Position numbers and translations under genes: made by a program
The notes under the pieces: generated by a model
Database searches by the model: none
What the model was told of the DNA's origin: nothing
The model's input: only the letters and a program-made list of their open reading frames with translations
From: an uncultured Pantoea sp.
Lineage (GTDB): Bacteria; Pseudomonadota; Gammaproteobacteria; Enterobacterales; Enterobacteriaceae
Assembly: GCA_913775175.1 (NCBI GenBank)
Contig: CAJYKU010000031.1
Location: 19,636-83,635 of the forward strand
DNA length: 64,000 bases
Direction: 5' to 3'
In this document: in pieces, positions 40,552 to 52,045 of the stretch
Numbering within the stretch: position 1 is the stretch's first letter
Layout of the letters: each line of letters opens with the position of its first letter

Positions 40552-42063
40552 TTACTGCTCTTCTTCCCAGGCTTTGGCGCGGGATACTGCTTTCTGCCAG
40601 CCTGCATAACGCAGGTTGCGCTCTGTGGTTTCAATACCGGGACGGAATTCGCGCTCCACGACTGCTTTAGCTCGCACCTCTTCCAGATCGCTCCAGAAGC
40701 CCACAGCCAGACCTGCCAGATAGGCTGCACCCAGCGCGGTGACTTCGCGCACTTCTGGTCGCTCCACGCGGGTTCCAAGAATATCGGACTGGAACTGCAT
40801 CAGGAAGTTGTTCGCCACCGCACCACCATCCACACGCAGCGATTGCAGGCGGGTACCCGCATCATTCTGCATCGCTTCCAGTACATCACGCGTCTGATAG
40901 GCGATAGACTCCAGGGTGGCACGGATAATGTGATTGGCATTTGCGCCACGAGTCAGACCAAAGATTGCGCCGCGAGCATAGGGATCCCAGTAGGGAGCAC
41001 CGAGGCCAGTAAAGGCCGGCACCATATAGACCCCGTTGGTATCCTTCACTTTCAACGCAAAATATTCAGAGTCGCTGGCATCGCTGATCAGCTTCATCTC
41101 ATCGCGCAGCCACTGGATCGATGCGCCACCGATGAACACAGCACCTTCCAGTGCATAATTCACTTCACCGCGCGGACCACAGGCAATCGTGGTCAGCAGA
41201 CCGTGTGTGGAGGTTACCGCTTCGCGGCCGGTATTCATCAGCATAAAGCAGCCGGTGCCGTAGGTGTTTTTTGCCATACCCGGCTGAACGCAAAGCTGAC
41301 CATAGAGTGCAGCCTGCTGATCGCCAGCGATACCTGCGATAGGAATACGCGTACCGCCTTTACCACCGATGTTAGTCTGACCATAAACTTCAGACGAGCC
41401 TTTTACCTCAGGCAGCATTTCGCGTGGAATGTCGAGGATCTCCAGCATGCGCTCATCCCACTCCAGCTTGTGGATGTTGTACATCATGGTACGCGAGGCA
41501 TTGGTGTGATCGGTGACATGCACGCGACCCTGAGTCATTTTCCAGATTAGCCAGGTATCTACGGTGCCAAACAGGAGTTCACCGCGTTTAGCCCGCGCGC
41601 GCGCGCCCTCTACATGGTCAAGGATCCACTTCACCTTTGTGCCGGAGAAGTAAGGGTTAATCACCAGGCCGGTGGTGTGCTGGATATACTCTTCCAGCCC
41701 CTCTTTTTTCAGTTTATTACAGTAGTCTGCGGTACGCGGATCCTGCCAGACGATAGCGTTATAGACTGGCTTACCGGTTTCTTTATCCCAGACAATGGCG
41801 GTTTCGCGCTGATTGGTGATACCGATAGCAGCGATCTGATCGGAGCTGATATCTGCATGTGCCAGGACTTCAACCAGCGTAGAGCTTTGCGATGCCCAGA
41901 TATCCATCGGGTCATGCTCAACCCAACCCGCCTTTGGATAGATCTGAGTAAACTCACGCTGTGAGACGGCGACGATGTTGGCGTCATGATCAAGAACTAC
42001 CGCACGTGAACTGGTTGTTCCCTGATCGAGAGCGACAATATATTTTTTATCTGTCGGAGTCAT
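40552..42063 (-). CDS. glpK: Glycerol kinase
   Basis: FGGY-family kinase phosphorylating glycerol to sn-glycerol-3-phosphate. It has 503 residues. [20 protein letters not shown] is the N-terminal phosphate-1 motif, [10 protein letters not shown] and [20 protein letters not shown] are family signatures, and [19 protein letters not shown] closes the nucleotide site. It lies 29 bases after glpF in the glpFK operon. Confidence 0.98.
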   Translation of the reverse strand: MTPTDKKYIVALDQGTTSSRAVVLDHDANIVAVSQREFTQIYPKAGWVEHDPMDIWASQSSTLVEVLAHADISSDQIAAIGITNQRETAIVWDKETGKPVYNAIVWQDPRTADYCNKLKKEGLEEYIQHTTGLVINPYFSGTKVKWILDHVEGARARAKRGELLFGTVDTWLIWKMTQGRVHVTDHTNASRTMMYNIHKLEWDERMLEILDIPREMLPEVKGSSEVYGQTNIGGKGGTRIPIAGIAGDQQAALYGQLCVQPGMAKNTYGTGCFMLMNTGREAVTSTHGLLTTIACGPRGEVNYALEGAVFIGGASIQWLRDEMKLISDASDSEYFALKVKDTNGVYMVPAFTGLGAPYWDPYARGAIFGLTRGANANHIIRATLESIAYQTRDVLEAMQNDAGTRLQSLRVDGGAVANNFLMQFQSDILGTRVERPEVREVTALGAAYLAGLAVGFWSDLEEVRAKAVVEREFRPGIETTERNLRYAGWQKAVSRAKAWEEEQ

Positions 42064-42092
42064 AATAATTTCCTGATGATAGAGAATGAAGC

Positions 42093-42941
42093 TTACGCTT
42101 TACGCTGCTCAGCGTGCGTTGCAGGTTTTTCAGTTTTGCTGGTTTCTGCGAGAGCGACCGGCAGATGACGACCAATCAGAGCACGATAACCGAACGCTCC
42201 AAGGCATGCACCTGCCAGCGGCCCAAATACAGGCACCAGGAAGTAAGGAATATTTTTACCACCGCTAAAAGCGACATCGCCCCAGCCTGCCAGGAAGGCA
42301 AACAGTTTTGGACCAAAATCACGTGCCGGATTAAGCGCAAAGCCAGTCAGCGGGCCCATCGCACCACCAATAATTGCCACCAGCAGACCAATCAGCAGCG
42401 GCCCCATCGGACCACGTGGTACGCCGTTGCCATCATCAGTCAGCGCCATGATCAGCGCCATGAGAACGGCAGTGATCACGATTTCAACCAGGAAAGCATG
42501 GCCAACGGTGATGTGTGGATTAGGATAAGTAGAGAAGATACCGGCCAGATCCAGACTCTCTACGCTGCCGCGTACCATCTGATGACTGGCTTCGTAGTCA
42601 ATAAAGAGGTTGTAGTAGAGGCCATAGACCAGCGCGGCGGCGCAGAACGCGCCTGCTACCTGCGCCAGAATATAGGGAATAACTTTGCGTCCTTCAAAGT
42701 TGGCAAACAGGCAGAGCGCAACGGTAACAGCGGGGTTGAGATGCGCACCGGAGACGCCGGCACTCATATAGACGGCCATTGAAACAGCCAGGCCCCAGAT
42801 AATACAAATCTCCCACTGACCAAACGCAGCGCCAGCCAGCTTGAGCGCAGCGACACATCCTGCGCCGAAAAAGATAATCAAACCAGTACCGAGGAACTCG
42901 GCAATACATTGACCTTTGAGTGTGTTTGTAGTCTGGCTCAT
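42093..42941 (-). CDS. glpF: Glycerol facilitator (aquaglyceroporin)
   Basis: Six-helix channel for glycerol and small polyols, 282 residues. The two half-helix NPA motifs are in [13 protein letters not shown] and [12 protein letters not shown]; the Asp after the second NPA is typical of glycerol-conducting members. First gene of glpFK(X). The 407-bp region upstream carries GlpR and CRP sites. Confidence 0.98.
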   Translation of the reverse strand: MSQTTNTLKGQCIAEFLGTGLIIFFGAGCVAALKLAGAAFGQWEICIIWGLAVSMAVYMSAGVSGAHLNPAVTVALCLFANFEGRKVIPYILAQVAGAFCAAALVYGLYYNLFIDYEASHQMVRGSVESLDLAGIFSTYPNPHITVGHAFLVEIVITAVLMALIMALTDDGNGVPRGPMGPLLIGLLVAIIGGAMGPLTGFALNPARDFGPKLFAFLAGWGDVAFSGGKNIPYFLVPVFGPLAGACLGAFGYRALIGRHLPVALAETSKTEKPATHAEQRKA

Positions 42942-43027
42942 AATGAAATTCCTGAAGCGAGGTTAAATGTTGTCAGTTTTGTTCTCAGTCCCTGAGGTCG
43001 CCCAGTGTTAATGTAGGGTTAACGTGA

Positions 43028-43067
43028 ATTTATCGTTATCGAGCATAAACGAGAAATAGCGAACTTG
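43028..43067 (-). promoter_or_regulatory. Tandem GlpR operators upstream of glpF
   Basis: On the minus strand the 20-mer at 43028-43047 (TATGCTCGATAACGATAAAT) matches the GlpR consensus WATGTTCGWTAWCGAACATW at 16 of 20 positions. The directly abutting 43048-43067 matches about 12 of 20, including TTCG and TAT. Tandem operators are also known at E. coli glpFK. Predicts repression relieved by glycerol-3-phosphate. Confidence 0.72.
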
Positions 43068-43072
43068 AAATC

Positions 43073-43088
43073 TGTGTACTCTGTCATA
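43073..43088. promoter_or_regulatory. Putative CRP site upstream of glpF
   Basis: TGTGT-N6-TCATA matches the CRP half-sites TGTGA-N6-TCACA at 8 of 10 positions. It lies five bases from the GlpR operators, the expected layout for a catabolite-activated glpF promoter. Confidence 0.5.
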
Positions 43089-43348
43089 AAAATGCGCGTT
43101 TTCGCGTGTTTTGCGACGGTTTAACCTCTTATCAGCCGGCATTTGACGTATATCGCATTTGCTCTACGGGCGAGGGGTTGCTTTTTAAGCATTCACTGAA
43201 AAGTGTTGCAGAGTGACAGCCAACGCCCTGTGCTGCTGGACTTGCCGGGTTTGGCTACTTACAATCGGGAACATATGGCTGTGTATACGCTTATTCAGGT
43301 ACCTGCAGCTTCATCAACGCCTTGCGAGTTTTAGGAGAGGTCAGAACG

Positions 43349-43588
43349 ATGTCATTTGAAGTATTTGAGAAACTGGAAGCGAAAGTTCAGCAGGCGATTG
43401 ATACTATCACGCTGCTGCAGATGGAAATTGAAGAGCTGAAAGAGCAGAACTCGACGCTGAAAAACGAAGTGAGCCAGGCGTCCGGTAACCAGGATGCGCT
43501 GGCACGTGAAAATCAGCATCTTAAAGAAGAGCAGCATGTCTGGCAGGAACGTCTGCGGGCACTGCTGGGAAAAATGGAAGAGGTTTAA
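43349..43588 (+). CDS. zapB: Cell division protein ZapB
   Basis: Small coiled-coil protein of the FtsZ-ring layer that links ZapA/FtsZ to MatP. The start [20 protein letters not shown], preceded by AGGAGAGG, gives 79 residues; an in-frame upstream codon at 43322 is less likely. Heptad repeats of L, I and E run through almost the whole protein ([20 protein letters not shown]). Confidence 0.95.
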   Translation: MSFEVFEKLEAKVQQAIDTITLLQMEIEELKEQNSTLKNEVSQASGNQDALARENQHLKEEQHVWQERLRALLGKMEEV

Positions 43589-43607
43589 GCGTAACAGCTT
43601 AAACCTG

Positions 43608-43630
43608 CGGGTGCTCAGGCACCCGTTTTT
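43608..43630 (+). terminator. Terminator after zapB
   Basis: CGGGTGC/GCACCCG with a TCAG loop and a TTTTT run, 20 bases after the zapB stop and just before the convergent rraA stop. Confidence 0.88.
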
Positions 43631-43639
43631 ACAAGCAGC

Positions 43640-44125
43640 TTACTCAAGATCGAGGGCATTTTCCGACAAAATAATGCCGGTATTATCCGCATAGAGATGG
43701 TCGCCAGAGAAAAAGGTTACGCCGCCAAAGTTGACGCGTACATCGCTTTCGCCAATACCTTCTCCTGCTGCTCCCGCCGGAATCGCGGCAATCGCCTGAA
43801 TGCCAATCTCCAGCTCCTCCAGCTCGTCCACCTGGCGAACTGAACCATAAATGACCAGACCTTCCCACTCATTTTGCGCTGCCAGACGCGCCAGCTGAGC
43901 ATCGACCAGTGCACGGCGTACCGAACCACCGCCATCCACCAGCAGTACACGACCGCGCCCGTTCTCTTCAAGCAGGTCATAGAGCAGGCCATTATCTTCA
44001 AAACATTTTACTGTGGTAATTTGACCACCGAATGAGGTTCGTCCACCGAAATTGGAAAAAAGTGGTTCAACTACATTCACTTCTTCATGGTAGATGTCAC
44101 AGAGTTCAGATGTATCATATTTCAT
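43640..44125 (-). CDS. rraA: Ribonuclease E activity regulator RraA
   Basis: Trimeric protein that binds RNase E and masks its activity. I start it at [16 protein letters not shown], giving 161 residues as in E. coli; the in-frame extension to 44248 lies in intergenic [23 protein letters not shown] and [17 protein letters not shown] are characteristic. In E. coli menA lies between rraA and hslU; here only 156 bp and a terminator lie there. Confidence 0.96.
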   Translation of the reverse strand: MKYDTSELCDIYHEEVNVVEPLFSNFGGRTSFGGQITTVKCFEDNGLLYDLLEENGRGRVLLVDGGGSVRRALVDAQLARLAAQNEWEGLVIYGSVRQVDELEELEIGIQAIAAIPAGAAGEGIGESDVRVNFGGVTFFSGDHLYADNTGIILSENALDLE

Positions 44126-44231
44126 AAGGATGCCGTCTGTTTGCCACAGGAAAAATAAGTATATCGCTATCTGAGGATTGTTGGCAAAATCATCTCCGGC
44201 TAAAAAGCAGCACGGCATCAATATCCTGCGC

Positions 44232-44260
44232 AAAAAAATGCCCGGCACAGTGGCCGGGCA
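44232..44260 (-). terminator. Intrinsic terminator of hslVU
   Basis: On the minus strand TGCCCGGC/GCCGGGCA forms an 8-bp stem followed by seven T residues, 21 bases after the hslU stop. Confidence 0.9.
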
Positions 44261-44281
44261 GCAGAAACAGAGCGTGTGCTG

Positions 44282-45616
44282 TTACAGAATAAAGCGGCTG
44301 AGATCTTCGTCCGCTACCAGCACATCCAGGTGTTTACCTACGTACTCAGCATCAATGGTGATGGACTCGCCATGACGATCGCTGGCGTCGTAAGAGATAT
44401 CCTCCATCAAACGCTCCAGTACGGTATGCAGACGACGCGCACCGATATTTTCGGTAGTTTCATTAACCTGCCAGGCGGCTTCGGCAATGCGACGAATACC
44501 ATCTTCGGTAAAGTCCACATTTACCCCTTCTGTGCCCATCAGCGCTTTGTACTGTACGGTCACTGACGCGTTTGGCTCGGTCAGAATACGTTCGAAATCA
44601 TTTACTGTCAGTGCCTGCAGTTCAACACGAATTGGCAGACGTCCCTGCAGCTCCGGGATCAGATCGGACGGGCTGGCTACCTGAAACGCACCTGAAGCAA
44701 TAAACAGAATATGGTCGGTTTTCACCATGCCGTGTTTGGTGGAGACAGTGCAGCCCTCTACCAGCGGCAGCAGGTCGCGCTGTACACCTTCACGTGATAC
44801 GTCCGGGCCGGATGACTGGCCACCGCGCTTACAGATTTTATCGATCTCATCGATAAACACGATACCGTGCTGTTCCACTGCATCGATAGCATCCTGCTTC
44901 AGCTCTTCCGGATTAACCAGTTTGGCCGCCTCTTCTTCAATCAGCAGCTTCATTGCATCTTTGATTTTGAGCTTACGCGGCTTCTGCTTCTGACCACCCA
45001 GATTCTGAAACATCGACTGCAGCTGGCTGGTCATCTCTTCCATACCTGGAGGCGCCATGATCTCTACGCCTGCCGGGCTGGCAGCCAGATCGATCTCAAT
45101 CTCTTTATCGTCCAGCTGGCCTTCACGCAGTTTTTTGCGGAATGACTGACGTGCCGCAGAAGGCTCAGCACTCTGTTCTGGCTGTCCCCAGTTATTTTTA
45201 GCTGGTGGGATCAGGACGTCGAGGATGCGATCTTCGGCCATCTCTTCAGCACGATATTTATTTTTTTCAATCGCCTGACTGCGTACCATTTTGATAGCCG
45301 AATCAGTAAGATCGCGGATGATTGAATCCACCTCTTTACCGACATAGCCAACTTCGGTGAATTTTGTCGCTTCTACTTTGATAAAGGGAGCATTAGCCAG
45401 CTTCGCCAGACGACGGGCAATCTCAGTTTTACCAACGCCGGTTGGACCAATCATCAGAATATTTTTAGGTGTTACTTCGTGGCGCAGCTCTTCATCAAGC
45501 TGCATGCGGCGCCAGCGGTTACGCAGCGCGATAGCGACCGCTTTTTTGGCGCCGTCCTGGCCGATGATAAAGCGATTAAGCTCGCTGACAATCTCGCGTG
45601 GAGTCATCTCAGACAT
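44282..45616 (-). CDS. hslU: HslU ATPase of the HslVU protease
   Basis: AAA+ unfoldase that feeds substrates to HslV. It has 444 residues. Walker A is [20 protein letters not shown], Walker B is [14 protein letters not shown], and the intermediate (I) domain spans roughly residues 110-240. The C-terminus DLSRFIL docks into HslV. It lies 11 bases after hslV; the pair forms a heat-shock operon. Confidence 0.98.
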   Translation of the reverse strand: MSEMTPREIVSELNRFIIGQDGAKKAVAIALRNRWRRMQLDEELRHEVTPKNILMIGPTGVGKTEIARRLAKLANAPFIKVEATKFTEVGYVGKEVDSIIRDLTDSAIKMVRSQAIEKNKYRAEEMAEDRILDVLIPPAKNNWGQPEQSAEPSAARQSFRKKLREGQLDDKEIEIDLAASPAGVEIMAPPGMEEMTSQLQSMFQNLGGQKQKPRKLKIKDAMKLLIEEEAAKLVNPEELKQDAIDAVEQHGIVFIDEIDKICKRGGQSSGPDVSREGVQRDLLPLVEGCTVSTKHGMVKTDHILFIASGAFQVASPSDLIPELQGRLPIRVELQALTVNDFERILTEPNASVTVQYKALMGTEGVNVDFTEDGIRRIAEAAWQVNETTENIGARRLHTVLERLMEDISYDASDRHGESITIDAEYVGKHLDVLVADEDLSRFIL

Positions 45617-45627
45617 GGTTTTGGTCC

Positions 45628-46158
45628 TTACGCCTTAGACGGTAATTCTTCGTAGTTAATATTATGGTTGGTATAGATGCAGATATCGCCAGCGATGTTC
45701 AGCGCTTTTTCAACGATATCGTGCGCACCAATATCCGTGTTCTCCAGTAGCGCTCGTGCTGCTGCCTGGGCATAAGGTCCGCCGGAGCCGATAGCAATCA
45801 GATCGTTTTCCGGCTGGATCACATCGCCATTGCCGCTGATGATCAGTGAAGAGTTCTCATCAGCAACCGCCAGCAGCGCCTCAAGGCGACGCAGCATACG
45901 ATCGGTACGCCAGTCTTTTGCCAGCTCAACGGCTGCTTTCACCAGGTGACCCTGATGCATTTCCAGTTTACGCTCAAACAGTTCAAACAGGGTAAAGGCG
46001 TCGGCGGTGCCGCCAGCAAAGCCCGCAATCACTTTATCGTTGTAAAGACGACGCACTTTTTTAACGTTGCCTTTCATTACAGTGTTGCCGAGTGTTGCCT
46101 GGCCATCACCACCAATAACGACCCGGCCGTTGCGTCGTACACTTACTATTGTTGTCAC
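45628..46158 (-). CDS. hslV: HslV peptidase of the HslVU protease
   Basis: Threonine peptidase of the bacterial proteasome-like complex. After Met removal the N-terminal Thr of [13 protein letters not shown] is the nucleophile. [20 protein letters not shown] and [17 protein letters not shown] are conserved. It has 176 residues. It is driven by a well-matched sigma-32 promoter upstream. Confidence 0.98.
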   Translation of the reverse strand: MTTIVSVRRNGRVVIGGDGQATLGNTVMKGNVKKVRRLYNDKVIAGFAGGTADAFTLFELFERKLEMHQGHLVKAAVELAKDWRTDRMLRRLEALLAVADENSSLIISGNGDVIQPENDLIAIGSGGPYAQAAARALLENTDIGAHDIVEKALNIAGDICIYTNHNINYEELPSKA

Positions 46159-46224
46159 GGGCAGACCCCTTATTGCAGTTGAAAAAAGACACCGCGCAAC
46201 CAGCGCGGCGTATCATGCAAACAG

Positions 46225-46251
46225 ATATGGGGCAGGATTGAACGGTTTCAA
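46225..46251 (-). promoter_or_regulatory. Sigma-32 heat-shock promoter of hslVU
   Basis: On the minus strand TTGAAA (46251-46246), a 13-base spacer and CCCCATAT (46232-46225) match the sigma-32 consensus CTTGAAA-N13-15-CCCCATnT almost exactly. The transcript leader then contains a CCGCGC/GCGCGG hairpin (about 46193-46209), similar to the leader stem-loop of E. coli hslVU. Confidence 0.88.
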
Positions 46252-46292
46252 CCCCCAGGAAGTTGGGGATTATCCTAATCAGATCGGGGCTG

Positions 46293-46320
46293 CTCCCTGG
46301 CGAAAGAGAGCGCCAGGGAG
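46293..46320. terminator. Strong hairpin downstream of ftsN
   Basis: CTCCCTGGCG and CGCCAGGGAG form a 10-bp GC-rich stem, 12 bases after the ftsN stop. There is no U-run on either strand, so it may stabilise the mRNA end rather than terminate. Confidence 0.55.
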
Positions 46321-46332
46321 TGGGGGCAGAGA

Positions 46333-47337
46333 TCAGGGCAGGGCAAGCGGGATACAGCTGCCATGACCAGCGCTGCGCAGACGCTTAACGGTGCTGTCGG
46401 CGCTGCTGCGGTCTTTAAACGGTCCAATCACAACGCGATGCCAGCCGCCGCCAGTGGTAATACGGCTTTCAAACCCTTCAAATGCCAGGCCTGCACGCAC
46501 TGATTCCGCCTGTTCGCTGCCTTTAAATGAACCACACTGTACCATCCAGCGTTGCGAGGAGGCTTTTTCTTCCGGTTTGGCTTTCACGCTATCAGATTTT
46601 GCCTGCTCTGTAGCAGCCTGCTGACGCTGCTGAGCCTGCTGCTGCTGTAACTGCTGCTGACGTTGCTGGGCCTGCTGCTGCTGTAGCTGCTGCTGACGCT
46701 GTTGGGCCTGCTGCTGTTGTAGCTGCTGCTGACGCTGCTGGGCCTGCTGCTGCTGTAACTGCTGCTGACGCTGCTGGGCCTGCTGCTGTTGTAGCTGCTG
46801 CTGACGCTGCTGGACCAGCTGCTGCTGTAATTGTTGTTGCTGATTTTGCTGCTGTTGTAACTGCTGCCGCTGTAGCGTCTGCTGACGCTGAGCCGGGGTC
46901 TGCTCATTCCACGGGACTTCGTTTAGCTGAGTAGGCTGCTGCCGCATATCGGCCTGCATCTGCTCCAGCAGCTGGCGCTGCTCATCAGTAAGCTGGGTCT
47001 GCGAGTGTACTTCGCCACCAGCCGAGGGTTCTGTTGGGGACGGCACTGTGATCTGACGATTTTCCAGCTCTTTAATATATTTCCAGCGCTCCTCCGGCTT
47101 CGGCGGCAGGCCGTTGCCATTGGCTTTGTGGTTTGGAATTACCGGTATCTCTTCTTTTTTATGATGCGAGATAAACCACAAACCACCGGCAAATGTCACC
47201 AGCACTGCTGCAGCCAGTACCACCACCAGTTTAGATATACCGGAGCCGCTTTTACTGCTCTTGCTACCGCGGCCTGCGGGTTTTTTGCGACGCGTCCCTG
47301 TTGAACGCCCGCGGCCTACATAATCTCTCTGTGCCAC
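46333..47337 (-). CDS. ftsN: Cell division protein FtsN
   Basis: Late divisome protein that activates septal peptidoglycan synthesis. The start is the GTG at 47337 (VAQRDYVGRG), with AGGA six bases upstream, matching the MAQRDYV start of E. coli FtsN; an extended frame to 47412 is rejected. A short cytoplasmic tail, one membrane segment (VVVLAAAVLVTFAGGLWFI), the essential periplasmic helix region (PPKPEERWKYIKEL), a long Gln-rich linker and a C-terminal SPOR domain (RWMVQCGSFKGSEQAESVR) follow. It has 334 residues. The linker contains a 12-residue tandem repeat encoded by a 36-bp minisatellite. Confidence 0.95.
   Translation of the reverse strand: MAQRDYVGRGRSTGTRRKKPAGRGSKSSKSGSGISKLVVVLAAAVLVTFAGGLWFISHHKKEEIPVIPNHKANGNGLPPKPEERWKYIKELENRQITVPSPTEPSAGGEVHSQTQLTDEQRQLLEQMQADMRQQPTQLNEVPWNEQTPAQRQQTLQRQQLQQQQNQQQQLQQQLVQQRQQQLQQQQAQQRQQQLQQQQAQQRQQQLQQQQAQQRQQQLQQQQAQQRQQQLQQQQAQQRQQAATEQAKSDSVKAKPEEKASSQRWMVQCGSFKGSEQAESVRAGLAFEGFESRITTGGGWHRVVIGPFKDRSSADSTVKRLRSAGHGSCIPLALP
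46618..46833. repeat. 36-bp minisatellite, six copies, inside ftsN
   Basis: Six consecutive 36-bp units start at 46618, 46654, 46690, 46726, 46762 and 46798, each beginning CTGCTGACG (CTGCTGACGCTGCTG in most). They encode a 12-residue Gln-rich repeat (QLQQQQAQQRQQ type) in the FtsN linker. Units differ by only a few bases, mostly silent. The length is a multiple of three, so copy-number change would keep the frame. Confidence 0.95.
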
Positions 47338-47547
47338 TTTCGTCCTGATACCTTCAAAATGCCTGCGGGCGTTGACCCTGAACAATATGAACTGCAGCCA
47401 GTGTAGCTGCAATTCGTAAAATGACGGGTGTAAATGCAGTGTTAACCGCCCGGCAATGAATGCGCCATGTTACTTAAGGGGGCGAACTTTGACCAGCAGA
47501 GTCTGCCTTCAGATTTTGCTGAAAATGTGCGGTTAAGCACGTCTGAC

Positions 47548-48579
47548 TTAACGCTTTATCGCAGGAGCCGTGCTGCCGCGTACCTGCAACTCGGCATCCA
47601 GCAGTCGCGAGCCATTGTTTACCCGCTTGCCCTGCAGCTCATCGAGCAGTAGCAGCATCGCCTCACGGCCAATAGCAAAGCGGGGCTGTGCAACGGTGGT
47701 CAGCGGCGGCTCGTAGTAGCGTGCCAGCTCAATATCATCAAACCCTACAACTGAGAGATCCTGCGGAATACGCATACCCAGCTTGCGTGCCTGAGTCATT
47801 GCACCCAGCGCCATCAGATCGCTATGACAAAAGATCGCTTCCGGCGGCTGCGGCAGACTCATCAACTGTTTTAGTGCGCGGGCACCAGCTTCAAAGGTAA
47901 AGTCACCCGGCACAATATAAGCTGGATCGATAGCGATATTACTGCGGTGCAGTGCCTGAATATAGCCCTGCAATCGATACTGGCTAAGTGGCATCGCATC
48001 CGGGCCGGTAATACAGGCGATACGCCGATGTCCAAGCTGGAGCAGATGATTCACAGCCTCAAATGCGGCAGTGAGATTGTCGATATGCACTGTGGGCAGC
48101 GACATCTCGGGTGCAAACTCATTACCCATTACCATGGGTGGCAGGTTCCGTAGCGCCTCAGCATCAGTGTCAAACGGCAGCTGTGAACCAAGTAGCACCA
48201 TGCCATCTATCTGTTGTGTTCGCATCAGATGAAGAAAGGTTTTTTCGTGCTGATTCTGATGAGCGCAGTCACCAATTAACACCAGATAGCCCTGCTGCGC
48301 CGCAGTGACTTCGACGCCGCGAATGATTTCGCTAAAAAAGGGATCACAGATATCCGGTACAATGACCAGAATGGTCTGTGCGTCGTTACGTCTGGTATTA
48401 CGCGCGATGCCGTGCGACGTATAGCCGGTAGCGTAAACGGCCTGTTCCACTTTCTGCCGGGTAGCCGCAGAGACTTTCTCCGGATTCATCAGCGCCCGGG
48501 AAACGGTCGCTGTCGAGACGCCTGCGTGCTCGGCCACATCTTTCATTGTGGCTGCGGATGAAGTTTGCTTCGGGTCCAA
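47548..48579 (-). CDS. cytR: LacI-family regulator CytR
   Basis: Repressor of nucleoside uptake and catabolism that acts together with CRP. It has 343 residues. The N-terminal helix-turn-helix is TMKDVAEHAGVSTATVSRAL and the hinge/effector domain begins QTILVIVPDICDPFFSEII. It is located between ftsN and priA, as in E. coli. Confidence 0.96.
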   Translation of the reverse strand: MDPKQTSSAATMKDVAEHAGVSTATVSRALMNPEKVSAATRQKVEQAVYATGYTSHGIARNTRRNDAQTILVIVPDICDPFFSEIIRGVEVTAAQQGYLVLIGDCAHQNQHEKTFLHLMRTQQIDGMVLLGSQLPFDTDAEALRNLPPMVMGNEFAPEMSLPTVHIDNLTAAFEAVNHLLQLGHRRIACITGPDAMPLSQYRLQGYIQALHRSNIAIDPAYIVPGDFTFEAGARALKQLMSLPQPPEAIFCHSDLMALGAMTQARKLGMRIPQDLSVVGFDDIELARYYEPPLTTVAQPRFAIGREAMLLLLDELQGKRVNNGSRLLDAELQVRGSTAPAIKR

Positions 48580-48615
48580 CGTTTTACTCCTGGCGTAATA
48601 CCGTTACTGTTTGCG

Positions 48616-48636
48616 AAAAAGCCGGCCTGTGCCGGA
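48616..48636 (-). terminator. Terminator after priA
   Basis: On the minus strand CCGGC/GCCGG with a short loop is followed by CTTTTTCGC. It lies about 105 bases after the priA stop and before cytR. Confidence 0.7.
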
Positions 48637-48741
48637 CCGCTCCTATTGATAACGCATTGCCGGAGTGGGTTGTTACTTAATTTGCATAAAAACTGTGACT
48701 TATGCGACTTTTTTCGATCTGGCTCGCAGATAGCGCAGCCG

Positions 48742-51047
<2,306 letters not shown>

Positions 51048-51161
51048 ATTCCGCCTTTGATGAGATGGCTTGTCAAAGATACATATAATGTTCAACCGCG
51101 TGTGGTGCTGTGCAGGTTCGCCTGGCACGGAGAGCGACACGGCCTTTTATGAGGTTTTCCC

Positions 51162-51377
51162 ATGAAACAAGGTATTCACCCGAAGTACGAAGCAGTGACC
51201 ATCACTTGCTCTTGCGGTAACGTAATCAACACCCGTTCTACCATGGCTCACGACCTGAACCTGGACGTGTGCGGCAAATGCCACCCGTTCTACACTGGTA
51301 AGCAGCGTGTGGTTGACACCGGCGGCCGCGTTGATCGCTTCAACAAGCGTTTCAGCATTCCGGGCACCAAAAAATAA
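51162..51377 (+). CDS. rpmE: 50S ribosomal protein L31 (zinc form)
   Basis: Seventy-one residues beginning [20 protein letters not shown]. Cysteines in CSCGN and VCGKCHPF form the zinc site, so this is the zinc-binding (C+) version rather than the ykgM type. A good AGG ribosome site precedes it and a strong terminator follows. Confidence 0.98.
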   Translation: MKQGIHPKYEAVTITCSCGNVINTRSTMAHDLNLDVCGKCHPFYTGKQRVVDTGGRVDRFNKRFSIPGTKK

Positions 51378-51411
51378 GATTTGCTTGTTGCCGGTAATAC
51401 CGGCTGCAAAA

Positions 51412-51438
51412 GAAAACCCAGCTTCGGCTGGGTTTTTT
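51412..51438 (+). terminator. Terminator after rpmE
   Basis: AACCCAGC/GCTGGGTT with a TTCG tetraloop followed by seven T residues. It lies between the convergent rpmE and metJ genes. Confidence 0.92.
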
Positions 51439-51449
51439 TATATCTGAAT

Positions 51450-51767
51450 TTAATATTCCCAGCTATCTGGATCGATGCCCATTTCGCGCATAATCTGCTT
51501 CGCTTCTTCCGGGATCTCATCGTTGCGCTCTTTACGCAAATCAACATCATCAGGCAGAGGCTGACCGGTAAAGGCATGCAAAAAGGCTTCGCACAGCAGC
51601 TCACTGTTTGTGGCATGACGCAGATTATTAACCTGTCGGCGTGTACGCTCATCTGTTAAAATTTTCAGCACTTTCAGCGGGATAGATACTGTTATTTTTT
51701 TAACCTGCTCGCTTTTCTTACCGTGCTCAGCATACGGGCTGATATATTCGCCGTTCCATTCAGCCAT
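51450..51767 (-). CDS. metJ: Methionine regulon repressor MetJ
   Basis: Ribbon-helix-helix repressor that uses S-adenosylmethionine as corepressor. It has 105 residues, as in E. coli. The DNA-contacting strand is [19 protein letters not shown], followed by [20 protein letters not shown]. It is divergent from metB, with a four-box operator between them. Confidence 0.98.
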   Translation of the reverse strand: MAEWNGEYISPYAEHGKKSEQVKKITVSIPLKVLKILTDERTRRQVNNLRHATNSELLCEAFLHAFTGQPLPDDVDLRKERNDEIPEEAKQIMREMGIDPDSWEY

Positions 51768-51955
51768 GGGTTACCTTAATTAATAAAAGTGAAATAGGGG
51801 AGAATCCGTGGATTATGCCCGATTTTTGCTTGTCTGACCGCCCGGGTCGTCAATTTTATGCTGCAGCGCTCTTTTAACTGACAGAATACGCCGGAACAGA
51901 CGCTAATAGCGCATAATTTTAGCGGTTATTCGCAGTATGCTCAATCTATACGCAA

Positions 51956-51987
51956 AGACATTTAGATGTCCAGATGTATTGACGTCT
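51956..51987. promoter_or_regulatory. MetJ operator array (four met boxes) before metB
   Basis: Four contiguous 8-mers, AGACATTT, AGATGTCC, AGATGTAT and TGACGTCT, resemble the met-box consensus AGACGTCT. Cooperative MetJ-SAM binding to tandem boxes represses metBL and probably metJ. Confidence 0.9.
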
Positions 51988-52045
51988 GTTAGCGGAATGT
52001 TATCCTGTGACCTCTTTTTACTACTCTTCAGGAACAGCAGAGCTC

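Larger units (their letters stand above)
42942..43348. other. glpF-zapB divergent intergenic region (407 bp)
   Basis: This is the longest gene-free gap outside the plasmid remnant. It holds two abutting GlpR-like operators (43028-43067), a CRP-like site (43073-43088) and, next to zapB, an AGGAGAGG ribosome site. About 230 bases between the CRP site and the zapB start show no recognisable feature. No small open frame or RNA could be supported there. Confidence 0.7.

Noticed and set aside
46584..46907. A serine-rich antisense open frame and a CRISPR-like repeat in ftsN
   Set aside because: Both come from the 36-bp in-frame repeat coding for polyglutamine; there are no unique spacers and no cas genes.
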